Positions 8,262 to 23,200 of a stretch of DNA of 56,117 nt are shown here, piece after piece. A program made the translations under genes and the position numbers. Source of the DNA: a virus. The stretch lies in IMG/VR virus record IMGVR_UViG_3300042868_001938, positions 1 to 56,117 of that record. One strand, 5' to 3'. Below the pieces are notes generated by a model. That model was not told the DNA's origin, searched no databases, and was given only the letters and a program-made list of their open reading frames with translations. The stretch's first letter is position 1. Each line of letters begins with the position of its first letter.

Positions 8262-11200
8262 TTAGCTGATATCCGTATTTAAGAATATTGCGGCTGCTGT
8301 CTGACTAATTTGTAGAGGGTCACCGTCGGTTGTATTATAAACATACGAATTCCACTCTTTATTATACTGAGTGTTAGTCATTCTATTTGAAGATAATATA
8401 CCAAATACTTCACTGTACAATGGAATTACTGCTTGCTCACCTGTACCGTTTGCTCCTCGCTGTAGACCAGATAATGTGTTGGTTGCTAAATTAACAGATG
8501 TGAACTTGATTTGTTCACCGTTAATATAGACTAAATTACCCTCAATTACAGTGATTACTAGGTCATCCCCGGTGCTTACACCTGCAGTAATTACTAGCGT
8601 AGGGGCTAGATTGATTACCTTTATAGTGTAAGAAGTTACCATCATTCCTGTCGTAGTGTTATATACGCTAATTGCAGAAATTATGTTCTTATCAGCAGTT
8701 ATACCAACATGATAATTACCGTTTACTTCCGGTGATGGGGTCGTAGTATTCTCAATTACAGAATCGGTAATTCTAGTAACATCATGTACTTGGATACTTG
8801 ATGATGTGTTATACAATGGCTGAGTCAACCAAGTTCTAGTTAAGGTATTAGCTCTGTATACTGACGCTTGATTGGTTTGATTTACATTCAACAAGTAAAC
8901 TTCTTCATTAGGTGTTGCACTTGGAATCATACTAGTTATGATTACTTCGTCTGCACTAGTGATTGGGGACAATATACTAACTTGGTTATTAGGATTTAAT
9001 CTCAATGAACTAGAAGGAACTCTGTACCCGTTAACAGTTACCCATAATCTATCAACGTTATCCTGCTCCCATTGAGTCATGTTGAAAGTTTGAGAATCAG
9101 CAGTTAGTGCAAATTCTGTTCCGCCACGTGTCTCAGAAACAGAGAATTCACCCACGTTGAAAATTTCTCTGATATAATATGTTGTACCTACAACGATACC
9201 GCAATCTAGTACATCTCCTATCTGAGTTCCAAATAATGAGAACAGAATTGGTGTTCCCACTGTCATTGATGTAGTATCGCCTAATATTCTGTGGCTACTT
9301 ACAACAACAGTTGTTCCGGTAGAAACTGCTGTGACTAACGGGAAGATATTTTGAATCCAAGTATAACCACCACCTGTATACGCAGAGATTTCAGTAATTG
9401 GATAGTTTACTGCGGCGTATGAAGAATCGTATGGCTCAGAGTACAAATCAAATTGTATTGAATTAATCACTTTTACATAGAATATTTGATTGTTCAATTG
9501 CGTTGATCCAGTAGTACCGTCAATCATAACAATATCACCATCTGAATAACCATGAGCAGTAACAGTTGTTACACGAACAGCAGGTTGACCTCCAACATAA
9601 GCAACAATCAAGCCTGTCCCTGTAGTCAAGTTCACAATAGTGCCGGCTTCATTTTCAATAGTGAAGTGGGTGCTATCAATAACAGCACGTACAAAGTAAA
9701 CAGTACCGTTAGTAGCTATAGAACCAAAACTAGTGCCTTTGAATTCTATTGTTTGTCCTACAATAAAGTTAGTAGTAGATGCACAAGTGATATATTCTGT
9801 TGTACCGTCAGTTGCAGTTACGTTTGTAGATGCAATTGGTGCAGAAATAGCGTTAGTTATATCTGCAATAGAAGATACTGTATTACCGGTTATACCGTAC
9901 TGAGTAGTTAGATATTGACGCAATGTAATGTTATATGTTGTTACTGATATTACTGAACCCAAAGAAGGTGCAGTTGTAAAGGTAACTGTATCGGTGTATG
10001 AATCAATAGTATACTCAGTATCACTTACACGTATTCCGTCAATCTCCACAATACCACTGGTAACGTTGTCTAACTCATTATTGTTTAGTAAAACAAATAC
10101 ATCAGTTGAACCGTCACCTTCAAAGTATTGTGTTTCGGGAATAGTATATCCATACTGCTCAGGCGCAGTTTCTCCAAACAATGTATATGTGATATAATCA
10201 ACATCAGTGTCGTATTGGCTTGCAAATATTAACTTTGCTGACACACCATTGGGAGCGATACCAAATGCATAATCATTTGTTACAAATGATGCACCACCGG
10301 TAGCAGTAGTCAATGCCAAGTCAGTACCCGGATAAGTTTCAGAAACGGTAAACTCGTTAGCATCATATATGCTGTTAATATAATATACAGTCTGTGGTTG
10401 AATCACACCACCAAACATAGTGTCACTGAATACAATAGGAGTTCCTAAAATCATTGATCCAGTAGTGTTACATGTAATTGCATTGTTTAGGCTACTTGTT
10501 TTTGTAACTGTACCGGTTGTTCCGTGCAATAGTTTAACACCATTATGATATAATAAAGGATCAGTGTACGTAGTTCCAGTACCAACGTTGATAACAGCAA
10601 TCATATTACCTGTATCGGAAGTCAATGCTAGCGTTGGGCCTGCAGTACCTGTAGAAAGATTGTATGTCAATGATACAGTAATTTTATTAGTTATAATACT
10701 TACTGTTTTAACGTAGTAAGTTGTGTCCTCAGCAATTCCCCCAAACACTGCTCCTTGGAATGTGATAGGGTCATTAATATTAAAGTCACGTATGTTATCG
10801 CATAATATAGTGTCTGTTACAGAGTCCGTCACAGACGCAGTTGCAAATTTTTCATTTGTTCCCGATTGGATGACCCCTGATCCATTGAATATTGTACCTG
10901 TGTAATTACAGTTAACATATATTTCATTCCAACCAGTGACTGTGTTTATGCGAAGAGGATCTGTTTTTGTACTAGCCTTAACTAGTTGGTCTCCATTACC
11001 TGTTTCATATAAGTCAATACGTAATTTATTAGTTGGAGTACCACCTAAAGGAGCATTTAATGTTATGGTAGATGTAATCCAGTTGATACTATAATCAGCC
11101 GTAACACTGTCATTGTTAGGACCAATTAATGTAGTACTCAATCCAGTTGTTCCATCTATCGCAAACACAGCTAACTGTGCAGGAGTCTGAACTAATTCTG

Positions 11201-14200
11201 CAAAACTATATATTGTTTGGGTAGCTGACTCAGGAGTATATTCTCTAGAAACTACATCGTAGCCCGCATGTGCATATGTTTCAACTGACCAGTTAGTACC
11301 AGGACGAGTTGCAACTATCATAGTTACATTGTCTGTCACTACACCAGGAACCAATTCTTCTGGACCGTATCCATACATGAACTCGTTACCCTGAACATCA
11401 TAGATTGTAGGGTCTACCGTGAACAATGAGATGCTTTCCCACGTAGATCCGTCATCACTGCTTTGTAGAATAACGTTGTTATCCCCTACAACAATCCACA
11501 CAGAGTCATCGGCGTTAAACATAACTCCGTTTAGTTTTTCTGTAGTACCTGATGTTTGAGTTGTCCAAGAATAACCGTCACTTGATGTTCGGATGATACC
11601 ATTGTCACCCACTGCCATAAATAATGAGTTAGCAAAATAAACATCGTTCAATGTGTCAGTCTCTGGGTAGAGATACATCTGTGTTGCTACTGTTGGTTGA
11701 GCAGAAGTCAATGTTAATGTACTGCCACCCAATGATGTAGATATAGTGACTCTACTTGATGAATCAACTGTCTTAATCCAGTAATCTGTACTAGCAGATA
11801 TAACACCAAAAGAAGTTGTGAATCTAATCTTATCATTTACTGCGAAACCTAATGTACTTTGTACACTAACTTGATTTGCAGTGACGAATGAACCGTACAC
11901 TAATGTTTCGGATACACCTAACCATAATGCTCCGTTAACACTTGAGTAGATAACACCGTCTTCACCTACAACGATAATTAAACTACCGTTGTCAGTTGCG
12001 CTATTAAATCCTTTAGTAGTTAATGAAGGGATAGTGCTCCACTGATAACCAGTAGTACTAGTCATTAATATGTTAGTGTCAACAGTTTGAGTTACACCAG
12101 TAGAGTAATCGTATCGCTGACCTTTACCAACTGCTACAAAACCTGCAAAGCTAGTAACTGCAACACCATCTACTCCGTTAAACTGATTAACTAAATCATC
12201 CGGGAAGAAATATGTTTCTCTCCATACGTATGTGTCAGTACTTGTGACAATATTTTCACCTACTGCTACCCATAGACCCAATGAATCAGAATAACCCACA
12301 CTATTCAATGAGATAGATGCTACTTCCAAAGCAGTTACATCATATGGGAAATCATCATACGGAGTCGAACTATACGGTGTATACTGTCCGTTTGATGTCC
12401 AGTCTGTTCCGTTGTTACTTCTGTAGATAGGTGTCGCTGCGTTGCGTGTGGTCAATACATAGTATCCACCTGCATATAGCATATCTGTAAAGTTTAGAGA
12501 TGTGTTGGCTAATTTATCAATAGTCCACTCGTCACCGGGGGCACTTGCTATGATAGCAGAGTAATCAGGGGTGTTAGATGCGCCTAAATAAGTCAATCCG
12601 TCCCATGTAATTGAAACGTTGTCTACTTCAGTAGGATAGAAAGGCTGATCTTGTAGGATAGTATCAACTTCAAACTGTTGCTCTGGTGCGAACGCATTAC
12701 CCAAATATGTACTGTCTGGATAAGTGATTCCCTCAACTAACTGTGTCAAGTCTAGACCCGGCATGTTAGCTGTAGGTTGATAGTAGCCCACAATTCTGTC
12801 AAGTGCATTTAGATATCTATCACCGCTGTCTAATAGTTCCCACTTACCAAATATGAAGTCTGTGTCATTGTTACTGATGATACAACGATATACTCTGTTA
12901 TTGTATTTGACAACACTCTGATTGAATGAGAACGGTTCCGGTAACAATGCAAAGTCACCTGACTTAGCCATTGTAAATGACAAGTCTGTTTCTGTTCCTA
13001 CATCAAATGATGCGCCGCCTACTGTTTCACTAATAGTAAATGTAGGAGTTAGTGTCTTGATATAGTATGTAGTTCCTAATTCAATATTACCCGCAACTGT
13101 ACCAGTGAAGACTACTGGATCGTTGACACTGAAGCCAGTTAAACTATCTACTGTAATATCATACGTGTCAAGTTCAGTCACAGTGGTTGAAGTAACGCCT
13201 TGATACGGGAAGTCTATTCCACTTACAGGGATAGTCATCAATGAATTTGAATATACTCCAAACTGATTAGCCGACAATACTCTGAAATAATATTGAACAC
13301 TAGTTCCTGCAGGAGTGCCAGAACAAATTACAGAAGTAATTGCACCTGTACTACTTACTGAGTCTACTGTTAATGTTAAGTCATTTGCAGTAGTTGACCC
13401 ACCAATGTCATTACCTGAAATAGTAATAATATTATCAACTGCATAACCAGTTGCACCGTCTTCAATCGTAACTCTATATCCACCTAAAATATAACTTGCA
13501 TCAAAGCTAGGTGTTCCGATTGGTGTCTGTGTTAAAGTCACAGGACCTGTAGCGGTAGATAAAGTTTCTGCTGTTCCACCAAGAGTCTGTGATACCTGTA
13601 TGTATGGTGAACCAGTTCCTACCATTGTTCCGTTGTCATTTGACATTACTGTTTCTGCACCGCCGGGGGTATTAGTTACAGTGAATGTAGTAGATGTTGA
13701 GATAGACTTGACGTAATACTCAACTGACAAATCTATAGTTCCTAAACCAGTACCACTGAATATGATTGGCATGTCTACATACAATGATGCAGTGCTAGTG
13801 CATAGTAGTGCGTTACCAGTAGAAGATGTGTTAGTTACAGTAACTGAAATGTTACCATGATCTACAATATAGTATTGAGTACCTGTAGTTAGACCACCAA
13901 TGTTTGATGCCACTTCGATTGGCATATTATCATATAAGTTAGTCAGTCCACCGCTTGTTTCTGTAATAGCAATTCGGTTAACAGTAGCTAATGTCTTTTC
14001 AATAGTTCTAGTAATCAAGCTACCATCTGTTCCAGTAACATTGTTATACTGTTCAGATGTGGGGTACAACGTGAATAACTGACCGTTAACTTGACCTGGA
14101 CTGACTGGTAATGAAACGTTCATTGTCATGTTACCAGTAGCTGTAGTTAATGTGACTGTATCAGACTGGCTTGTCATCAAGGCTGAAGTATTAGATGCCG

Positions 14201-17200
14201 CAACTATATCTGTTGTTATGTCAAAAGTTCCACCATTTACTACTGAAGAAATAGTAAGTTGTGTTGGATTAATAATTGAACTTACATAGTATGTTGTTCC
14301 ATCTTGGATGCCACCAAAGTCGGTTACTGCGGAACCAGCAATCAACATATTGTTGAAAATAACAGGATCATTTATATTTAAATCTAGAGTAGATTCACAA
14401 TTTATGATATTAGTTGATGCAGTAGCAGAGTATACAGTTACAGATACCGGATCTTGATTTTCAGACATAGTAAATGTCTGAGAATCGATAACAGTTGTAA
14501 CATAATATGTTAAGTTTTCAACTATACCACCAAAAACGTTACCTGTAAAGAAGATAGGCAAGTTTACATAAAATCCTGCTGTTCCCCCGGTACCTGTATC
14601 GTTTAGTGGTACTGTAATTGTATTCAATGTTTTCAGTGTGTTAGTTACATTGCGTATTCCTGGATAGTTAACCGTGATTACTGCGGTATTAGTAACTTCA
14701 CCAACAAAACATTGTAGTCCGGCTGCGCCGATAGTTTGTGTACCTAATGAGAATATTGAACCGTTAACTGTTGCAGAAATAGTAAAGGATATTTCACTTA
14801 ATACTTCTTTGACATAGTATGTAACATCATTCACAATATTGCTAGAACCAACTGCACCTTTAAATTTCACTGGCATCCCAACATAGAAACCAAGAGTAGT
14901 ACCAGATGCGTTTAACTCAAGATCAGACAAGTCAGGATTGTTTCCGTCTAGTGGAGTCAACAGAATACTATCATATGTTGCTTCAGTGCTCTTTACAGAA
15001 CGAATGAATGATGACCATGTTAATTCTTGGTCGTTGTCGACGGTAACTATTTCAAATGCTATACCTTGTGCGCTTGCTAAAATAGATTCAATTGGAGGCT
15101 GAGTAGTCTCTAATGTAATTACAGAACTAGCAACTGTTTGGCTACTGTTGTATGTACCTGCATAGTAGGATCCGTAGAACTTGCCAGCTAACCAATCTAT
15201 AACTTGTGAGTCATATGTGGTTCTATCAAAGCGAATTGCAATGTTGTTCTCTCTAACTGGGCTAGATGAGCTAATACATGATGCTCTTGCACCTTCACTG
15301 AATACGTGACCTACACCTGTCCCAGTAGAGTATAATTCAACTCTATCTTGATCCTTAACTGCATTGCTATATCTGCTATACAATGCGACAGTTACTGTTG
15401 GTACAGTCTCTAAAACTTTTACATAGTACCATTGACCAATAGACAACCCTTGAATAGGAGTAGTACCTGACATGACGCTATATTGCACTAAATCACCTGT
15501 TGCTAACAACGGTGCATATAATTGAATAGTATTTGTAGTAACGCTTACTTCACTTGAAGCAAATGTTACAGTAACTGCACTGTCAATTATAATTTCGGGC
15601 AAGACCGCATAACCTTTACCCGGGTTTACTACTGTAACGCTTAGTACAGAGTCTAGGTTCATAACCGCAACTAACTGTGCTAGTTCATCAGGTTCTGGAT
15701 ATATGGAAGTATCAATATATGCAGTAACCTTAGGAGGCTCTGCATACCCTCTACCACCATTCAATACTAGTACAGCAGGTAAGTCAATAGTAATGATCTC
15801 ACCTGGAATATGGGTCGATATGTCAGTACCATTCACTCCGCGGGTTAAGCCACTGATGATGTTTAAATTTCTGTCAACTGATGAGTATCCAATCAACTCA
15901 GTGCCGATCTTAACAACGCCGTTGATTGGGAAACCATATGCATTGTCAACTGCAAATGAGTGTGTGTTCAATGCTACATAAGTTGCTAGAACAGAGATAG
16001 GATAATCAGGCTGTCCTGTTATGCTTACACCGTAGTTGCTAAACCATTGTGAGTATGCAGGATCTTGCCAAATTGCACTATCAGATGAATACTGATTATC
16101 AGAACTTGGATTACCGTATACTAGTTCTGGAGTGATGTATTTCTCAAGTGCGGTGTTATACTTAGCTGGCAAGTCAAAGTCTGTAATGTCACCTTCGTAA
16201 ACTTCTGTCTTTGTGTACTTGAACAAAAATTCTTTAATAACTACATGATATGGTTTAACTTCATTCAAATATCCGGCTAAGAAATCTTGATTATCAGACT
16301 GGAATACTTCTAATGGAACTAACTCACGAATGGTATGTGCAACATCAACAAATGATGTTTTATTCAACCAAGGCAAGTAATTCTGTGATTCAATTGTTTC
16401 TGATTGAATGTATTCAAATAGAAGAATCAAACTTTGATTACGGTATATCAATAAGTCATTGATATAAATTTGCTCATTCAGTGCTCTAACAATGTAACGT
16501 GTTTCTTCAGACGGATATTCATCAAAAGGGTTCGTATCATAGAAGTTATCGCCAAATCCTAGTCTAGCCGCAGAGTAGTCCCACAATGCGCTATTGATTG
16601 TAATGGTTCCGTTGTTCAATCCAATACGAGTCCATGTACCATCTGTGTTCTTAATGTAAGTTTCTGCCTTACCATCACCGTTGGCTGCTACTCTAGCGAT
16701 AGTACCGGTATCAACTTCAAGTGCTGCTAAATCGGCATATATAGGAACTTGCACCGCAGACTTAGTGTTATCATTATAACCAATTGCCCACCAATTAGTG
16801 AAACTCCAATAGTTACTAGTATTATAGAACGCACCTGAAGTAGTTAAGAATGAAGTTCGGCGTGTTTCTGTAATAGGATACAATGACAAAACTTCATTCG
16901 CAAATGTCAAATAGTTTTTAAGTGCCAAGAATCTATTGATGAAGAAGCTTTGACGAGGACGAACTAATACACCTAACTGAACTGCTTTAGGTAAGTACGG
17001 GTTAGGTACCACTGCTCCTGTCTCATCAACACCACATAAGCTATCTAACATTCTGTCATACAAATATTGAGGACTGTCAGTAGAAGTCGTTGCAGGTAGA
17101 CCTGGCAAGAAGTCATCCGCATAATTAGCACGAATTAATGAATAACGTGAGTGCGGGACATCACCATTGTCTCCGGTAGCGTATCCAATGTGCAATACAG

Positions 17201-20200
17201 TATCGTTTGCATTGATGTATTCTGCACAGTTGTACAATGCAAATACGTTTGGTAACAACGGTGCAAAGTATGCAATACCTGAACTCTTAGGAGAAAGAAT
17301 ATATGCTTGAATCACAGAATCAGCTAATGTCTTGCCAATATTTTCAAACACAATATTAGTGTTACGAGCCCAGAAGAAGTAGACAGGTGTTAACGATCCT
17401 GAAGGATTAGAAATATAGTCTATTGAGTATACGGTTCTATCGTATGGTACTCCGGGGCCTACGTATGAGCTAGGTGGAACATTACTTGATATCCAAGTAT
17501 AAACAGCAACACTGCTACCCGGGAACAATGTTCCCCAGTACTTACTATTGTAAGTATTATCATTCTGGTGATAGTTTACAAATCTAACAGCAGATGTGTC
17601 GAACCAAATCTGTCCAACTTTATCAGCTTTCCAAGCTAATGGACGCTGTGTTGATTGTGCAACAGGTGTAGTATTGTATCCGGCTGGATCAATGTTAGAA
17701 ATGCAGTCAATGTTCTGTCTTACAGAACCTAGTATTTTTCCTTGCAACGGATCAATGTAATCCAAATTATCTAGTGTATTGTTTGTTTCAGCACTAAACA
17801 ATTGAACGTTTTGAATCTTATCAACATCTACTACTGCTGCCGAACTTCTATACACTGACCAATCAGCTTGTCCGGAAGTGTTTATGTATGTTACAACCTG
17901 ACCGTTGCTATCGCCGTTAGTCATGTTAGGTGTACCAACAATAACATGATAGTCAGAGAAGTCAACTGCATGACCATACATAGGTTGTGAGCCATATTCT
18001 TCATTCAATGCATTCACGCTTTGTGCATATGCAAACTTACCTGGAGTTAATAATGATTCGTTAGCTACTGATAGGTAGTCAAACATGTATACAGCACCTG
18101 CATAACTGAATGTGTCTATCCACTGAGTGGCATTGTTATCAAAGATTGTGTCATCGTCTTGATTCTCGTCATCGGAGAAGTCAAAAGTTGTTGCTACATA
18201 ACGTGTTCCTGTTGGCGCGCTAGCTACAAAAGACCCAGCTTGGTTAAATTGAACAACGTTACCAAATTGAGTAGGCCCTGTTTTATGCGGGCAAGTTATA
18301 ACTTGAGTTTGGGTGAATACAGAAATACCCAACTCAGCTAAAGTTGCAGTATTTGTTACTGCGATAGTTAACTTGTCATTAGGTGTCGATAGATCGGTGT
18401 TTATCAAGCTGATTACTAGTTTGCCGTTGATAGCACTAGCTTGAATATTAGTAATCTTAGAACTGTTAATATAGTTAGCCGCTACTGTTGCATTTCCTGC
18501 AGGTATGGATACTAGATACCCGTTCAATAGAACGTTCCTAGTTACTGTTAGTGAGCAATCAGTTGTACCAATTAGTACCCCGTACTTGCCGCCTGCGTTT
18601 GTATAGCGATGCACTGCACCTTCTTGGTTTTCACTGTTAAGTGCGAACGGTGCACCAACTATAATTTCACTAGCATACGTAGTTGTGTCAACACTTTGAC
18701 CAAAGTGTACACCAACTCTAGGTGTAGCTTCTGTCGTCAATGTTTGAATTTTTGTAAACTGATTACCGCTTACGTTTACAATATCGCCCGCATTGATTGA
18801 TTTAGTAACTATTACTTGACTGCCAACTACAGCGTAATCGTTATCTACAAGCAATGTTCCGTTAACGCTTACATACAACGGTGTGCTTTGTACGTTTACA
18901 ATCATGCCTGAACCACTATCAGTGTCTAATTCAAATACAGCACCGTTTCTAGTCAAAGAAATAGTAAAGTTTGTAGCATCCACAACTTGTTTAATGTAGT
19001 AAACTGTATTAGGATCAATATTACTTGATGCCAATACTGTACCTGAGAATATAACTGGTTGACCTAGAGTACCACCAACAAAGCCACTAGTACTCACGCA
19101 AGTAATTCTATTAGTTGAACTAGAAGTTGCTGAGGCTGCTGTGCTAATTGTAGTAGGGGTCCACGCTAATGTAAATGCTTGTTGACTTAATACCGGAGTA
19201 GTATATTGAGCTTCAATGTTTTGTACTACACGGTCAAATACATAAGTGTAACCCCAGTTATCTATTGTCGCACTATAATCTTGATTAGGTGCAGAAATTA
19301 CAACAGTATCACCATAGTAATCTGTAGCTATGCTATAACCAAACATGTCACCGGAGGCTAAACTAGCATCAGTTAGGTAAGTTACGTACTCATATTCTTC
19401 TGTCAACTGAGATAGTCTATACACATAAACTCTGTTTAAGTCAGTAGCAGAAATGTACAACCACTTCTTATCGCCTGATATTTCTACTGCACTTCCCCAG
19501 TTAGTAGAACTGTCTCTAGCTGTGATAGGACTTTGATATACAATCAAGTCATCAACTAGCGTTGTATTTTGTAAGTCATAGATATGAACCTGTGATGCAC
19601 CTGTTGGCTCAGAGATAACGAAAATGTTATCTGCATACGCAATTGATGAACCGAATGACGCACTGTGAGATATAGTTTGAACTAAATCATACACATTATT
19701 CAAGTCATTGTATGTGTAACGATATGCCTTACCGTCTCCTGCATCGCCTACTAAGTAACCCAAAACAGAAGTATACGCTACTGCACTACCGAATGTTACG
19801 GTGTTCTCTTTAGTAATTTCAGATTCGTATTGGTAGTTTATACCCTTGCGATAAACTGCCCATGCTCCGTCGTTATTAGTATCAACCCATACTTTGTTCT
19901 TAGTGAATTCACTGTCTAATAAAGGCAAGTTGATAATATCAGCAGGAGTATTGACTCGTTGAGATTGGAACTTAAATCCAACTCCTTGACCAGTAACATT
20001 AAGAATGCTTGGATTCAAGTTCAAATTAATGATGACTCTATATTGGTCGATCACTAGTGTAGCAATGTAATAACCATTAATAACGTTGTCAAAGTTTACT
20101 ATAGCAAATGCTTCGTACTTCTTTAACTTGTGCGGGTTAGTAAATGTTGCGGTTACTGTACCATTCAAATTATTTTTAATTAATACTACTTGACCCATTG

Positions 20201-23200
20201 ATGTAGGAGTGTACACTTGCCATGAACCAAGATAATCAGCTAACCATACATAATCACGCACATAGAAATTATCTATTGGTATTATAGTACCATTCTGATT
20301 GATAGCGGTTGCCATGTTGTTGTAAAAATAAGATACCATTTTTACATCATTGAAGTTTACGTAGCCGGCATCAGGAAACACTGTAGACGGGGTTATAGTA
20401 GGTATTGTTGCTAAAACATTTTCATCGGTTACTAGTCTACCATAATTGAATAATGAATATAATGGGATTTCTTGCTGTACACCTTCATTTGGTGTGCCAG
20501 TAGTTATTCCTACGATAGACGGATTACCAGTCATGTAATTTTCGTTGATTTTGAATTCAATAAAATTGTTGTTCAATACACCGCCGAACTCACCTGATAG
20601 TATTGCCCAGTTTTCATAGATATCGTAATCAATACCACCTTGTGGTAAGTTAGCACCCTTGAATGCATTGGTTGCATTACGAGTACCTTTATTCTTAATC
20701 ATGTTCTTGTAGACATTAATTTGAGTAATGTCTGTCAAATCCGCAAGTGCTAGATAGTCACGTGGACGATATCCAATCAAGCTAAAGCTTAATAAGTCTG
20801 CGTCATTTTCAAGGTTAGCTTTGTTTACGTCATAGTATAATGTAGATTCATATGAGCGTGTGGAACTGTTAGGTAACAAACCTTTTTGTATTTCGTTATA
20901 ATCAGTTTGCTTCCAATCACGTTCGTCAAATAATTCTTTTGCTTGAATGATTTTAGTAGCAATCCAATACTTGTTCTTGTACTTGACAATAGAACCAGTA
21001 GTGTACTTAAATTCTTTTGTCCACTCTACAATATTGTCTTGGTTTAATATAAAACCTTGTGCGTCAACTGTACCATTCCACTCAGCAGTCTTTGTTCCCT
21101 TAGTAAGAATACGTGTTTGACGTAGACCAGTGATAGTATTATAGATAATATCATTGAACAATGTTACGTTGTCGAATACAATGCCATGCTCAAAATTGCT
21201 TAGATTAAATTGACCATACGCAACGGTATCACCCTGATTCAGCGGTTGAACCGTGAAAGCAGTGCCGTCACGTAATATAGACAAGTCCTTTGATTGAATA
21301 GGATACAAATTCTGATTCAATACAAAGTTTTGTTGACGGAATGTTAATGGTTGTACAATGCTATTTTCTTTGTCAATTAACAACAATGAGGCTGCAGGGT
21401 TCATAGTAACGATACTACCTGTCTGCCATCCTGTCTGAGACCAGTATAAGAATTCAGCAACCATCTGGCGCCATGTGATTGGCAATCCATTTTCTATTTG
21501 GTCAAAAACAACACCCTGTGATTCTAAATATCTACCGTAGCTTTCGATGAACTGTGCAACTTCCTGCACGTTGTAGAACTCAGTGTTATACGGTACGTAT
21601 GATATGTTATCAGAATAATCATTTGCTAACTTAACGGTTGTCTTATCAACTTCAAGTGTATAATAATTACCGTTAATTAATGGATCTTGTACTGTAAAGA
21701 ATGCTTCAGTTTGTGAGTTACCAAAAACTGTATAGCCGTTCTTAGACAATTGTATAACTACACCACTGTAAACAATTCTAGTGAACGGTTGGTTATCATA
21801 TAATAGAACAGAGTAGCTTTCGTCAGGGATCAACAACGATGCATTTCTACTATTCGGAGTACCCTTTTCAACGTAGAACTTTAACAAGTTCTTATCAGTG
21901 AAGCCGGCAGCACGATATACTAAACGAACATCTAGGTTCTTTAACAAGTCTGATATGTTCTGTGTTGCGTCTATGCCAACTTGTTTTTCATAGTCAACTA
22001 TCCAGTTAATGTAACTAGTTTTAGCTGTACCGTTACCGTAGATTTCTATGTCACCTAGTACTAAATGACTTCTATCATTGACCAAGTACTGATTAAACTC
22101 CTCGTTATATTTGTAGTTGTCAACGTCTACTGCTAAGTTGAAGAACTCTGCTGGTTTGGTCAATGCAATTATACGCATCAAATCAAAAGGATATGAGCTA
22201 CTTCTACGGTATGAGAATTCTGCAGGACCCGCATCACCAACTTTCCAATCACGTTGGAAAATATTACTGTTGTAATTGCCTACGAGTGATACAAAAGGTG
22301 ACACTAAGTTACCTGCACTATCCACTGGCAGTACGTCTAGTAATTGAGGACGTATTGCTTGTTCGATAACAACTGGGTCACCGTTATTCCAATTAATACC
22401 TGCTGCCAAATCACCCCATAACACTAAGTTGTCACTTGTGTATGGTGCAGGACCGTATCGTGTTGCCCACCATGATGGCATGTTTTTAAAGCCGAGCATT
22501 TCCCAAGGACTTGTGTCGGGAGTACTAGTATCGTAGAAATATTGATACACCCCTCTCCAGTTTCCTGGTTGGATAACGGCTTTATTAATTTTGTTTCCAC
22601 TTTGATAGTAATTCCAAGTGAATTCGTCTTGCTTATTAAAGATTTGACGTTTGTAATTTATTCTGTTTTGACCTACCCAATTCAAGAATGTTTCTGAATA
22701 TATTTTCAAGACTTCATCATACGTGTAATCTGTTTCTCTGAAGAAACCGGGTAATACCTCGTATTCCTGTACAGGAATAGTGTTGCTTAGTTTCAAGTTG
22801 TTATATACACGTGTTTCATACTCAAGCAAAGCTTGATCTCTGAAGTCAATCAATACACCTGTGACAGGGTCATACTCGCCGTATAATTTATTATATGAAC
22901 CGTCGTGTCCTTTAATAAAATATGTAGGGACATTGTATGACGAATCTAATACGACACTCGGAATTGATGCAGGATACAACCCCATCTTAGTAGGAGTGTT
23001 GGGTGCATAGCTACCGTATGTTTGATTATATTCTTTGATAATAATCTGATCGTTTGGCAATAAGTCTAATGTAACTGTCAATGACGGTGCTGTTGCACTA
23101 ACTGAGTAGTCAACATTTTTTACAAGCTGAGTGGTTTGTGTAAACCCATTAGTAGTTCTAACCAAGTATACTAGCACACCGTAATAATTTGCAGTAGCAA

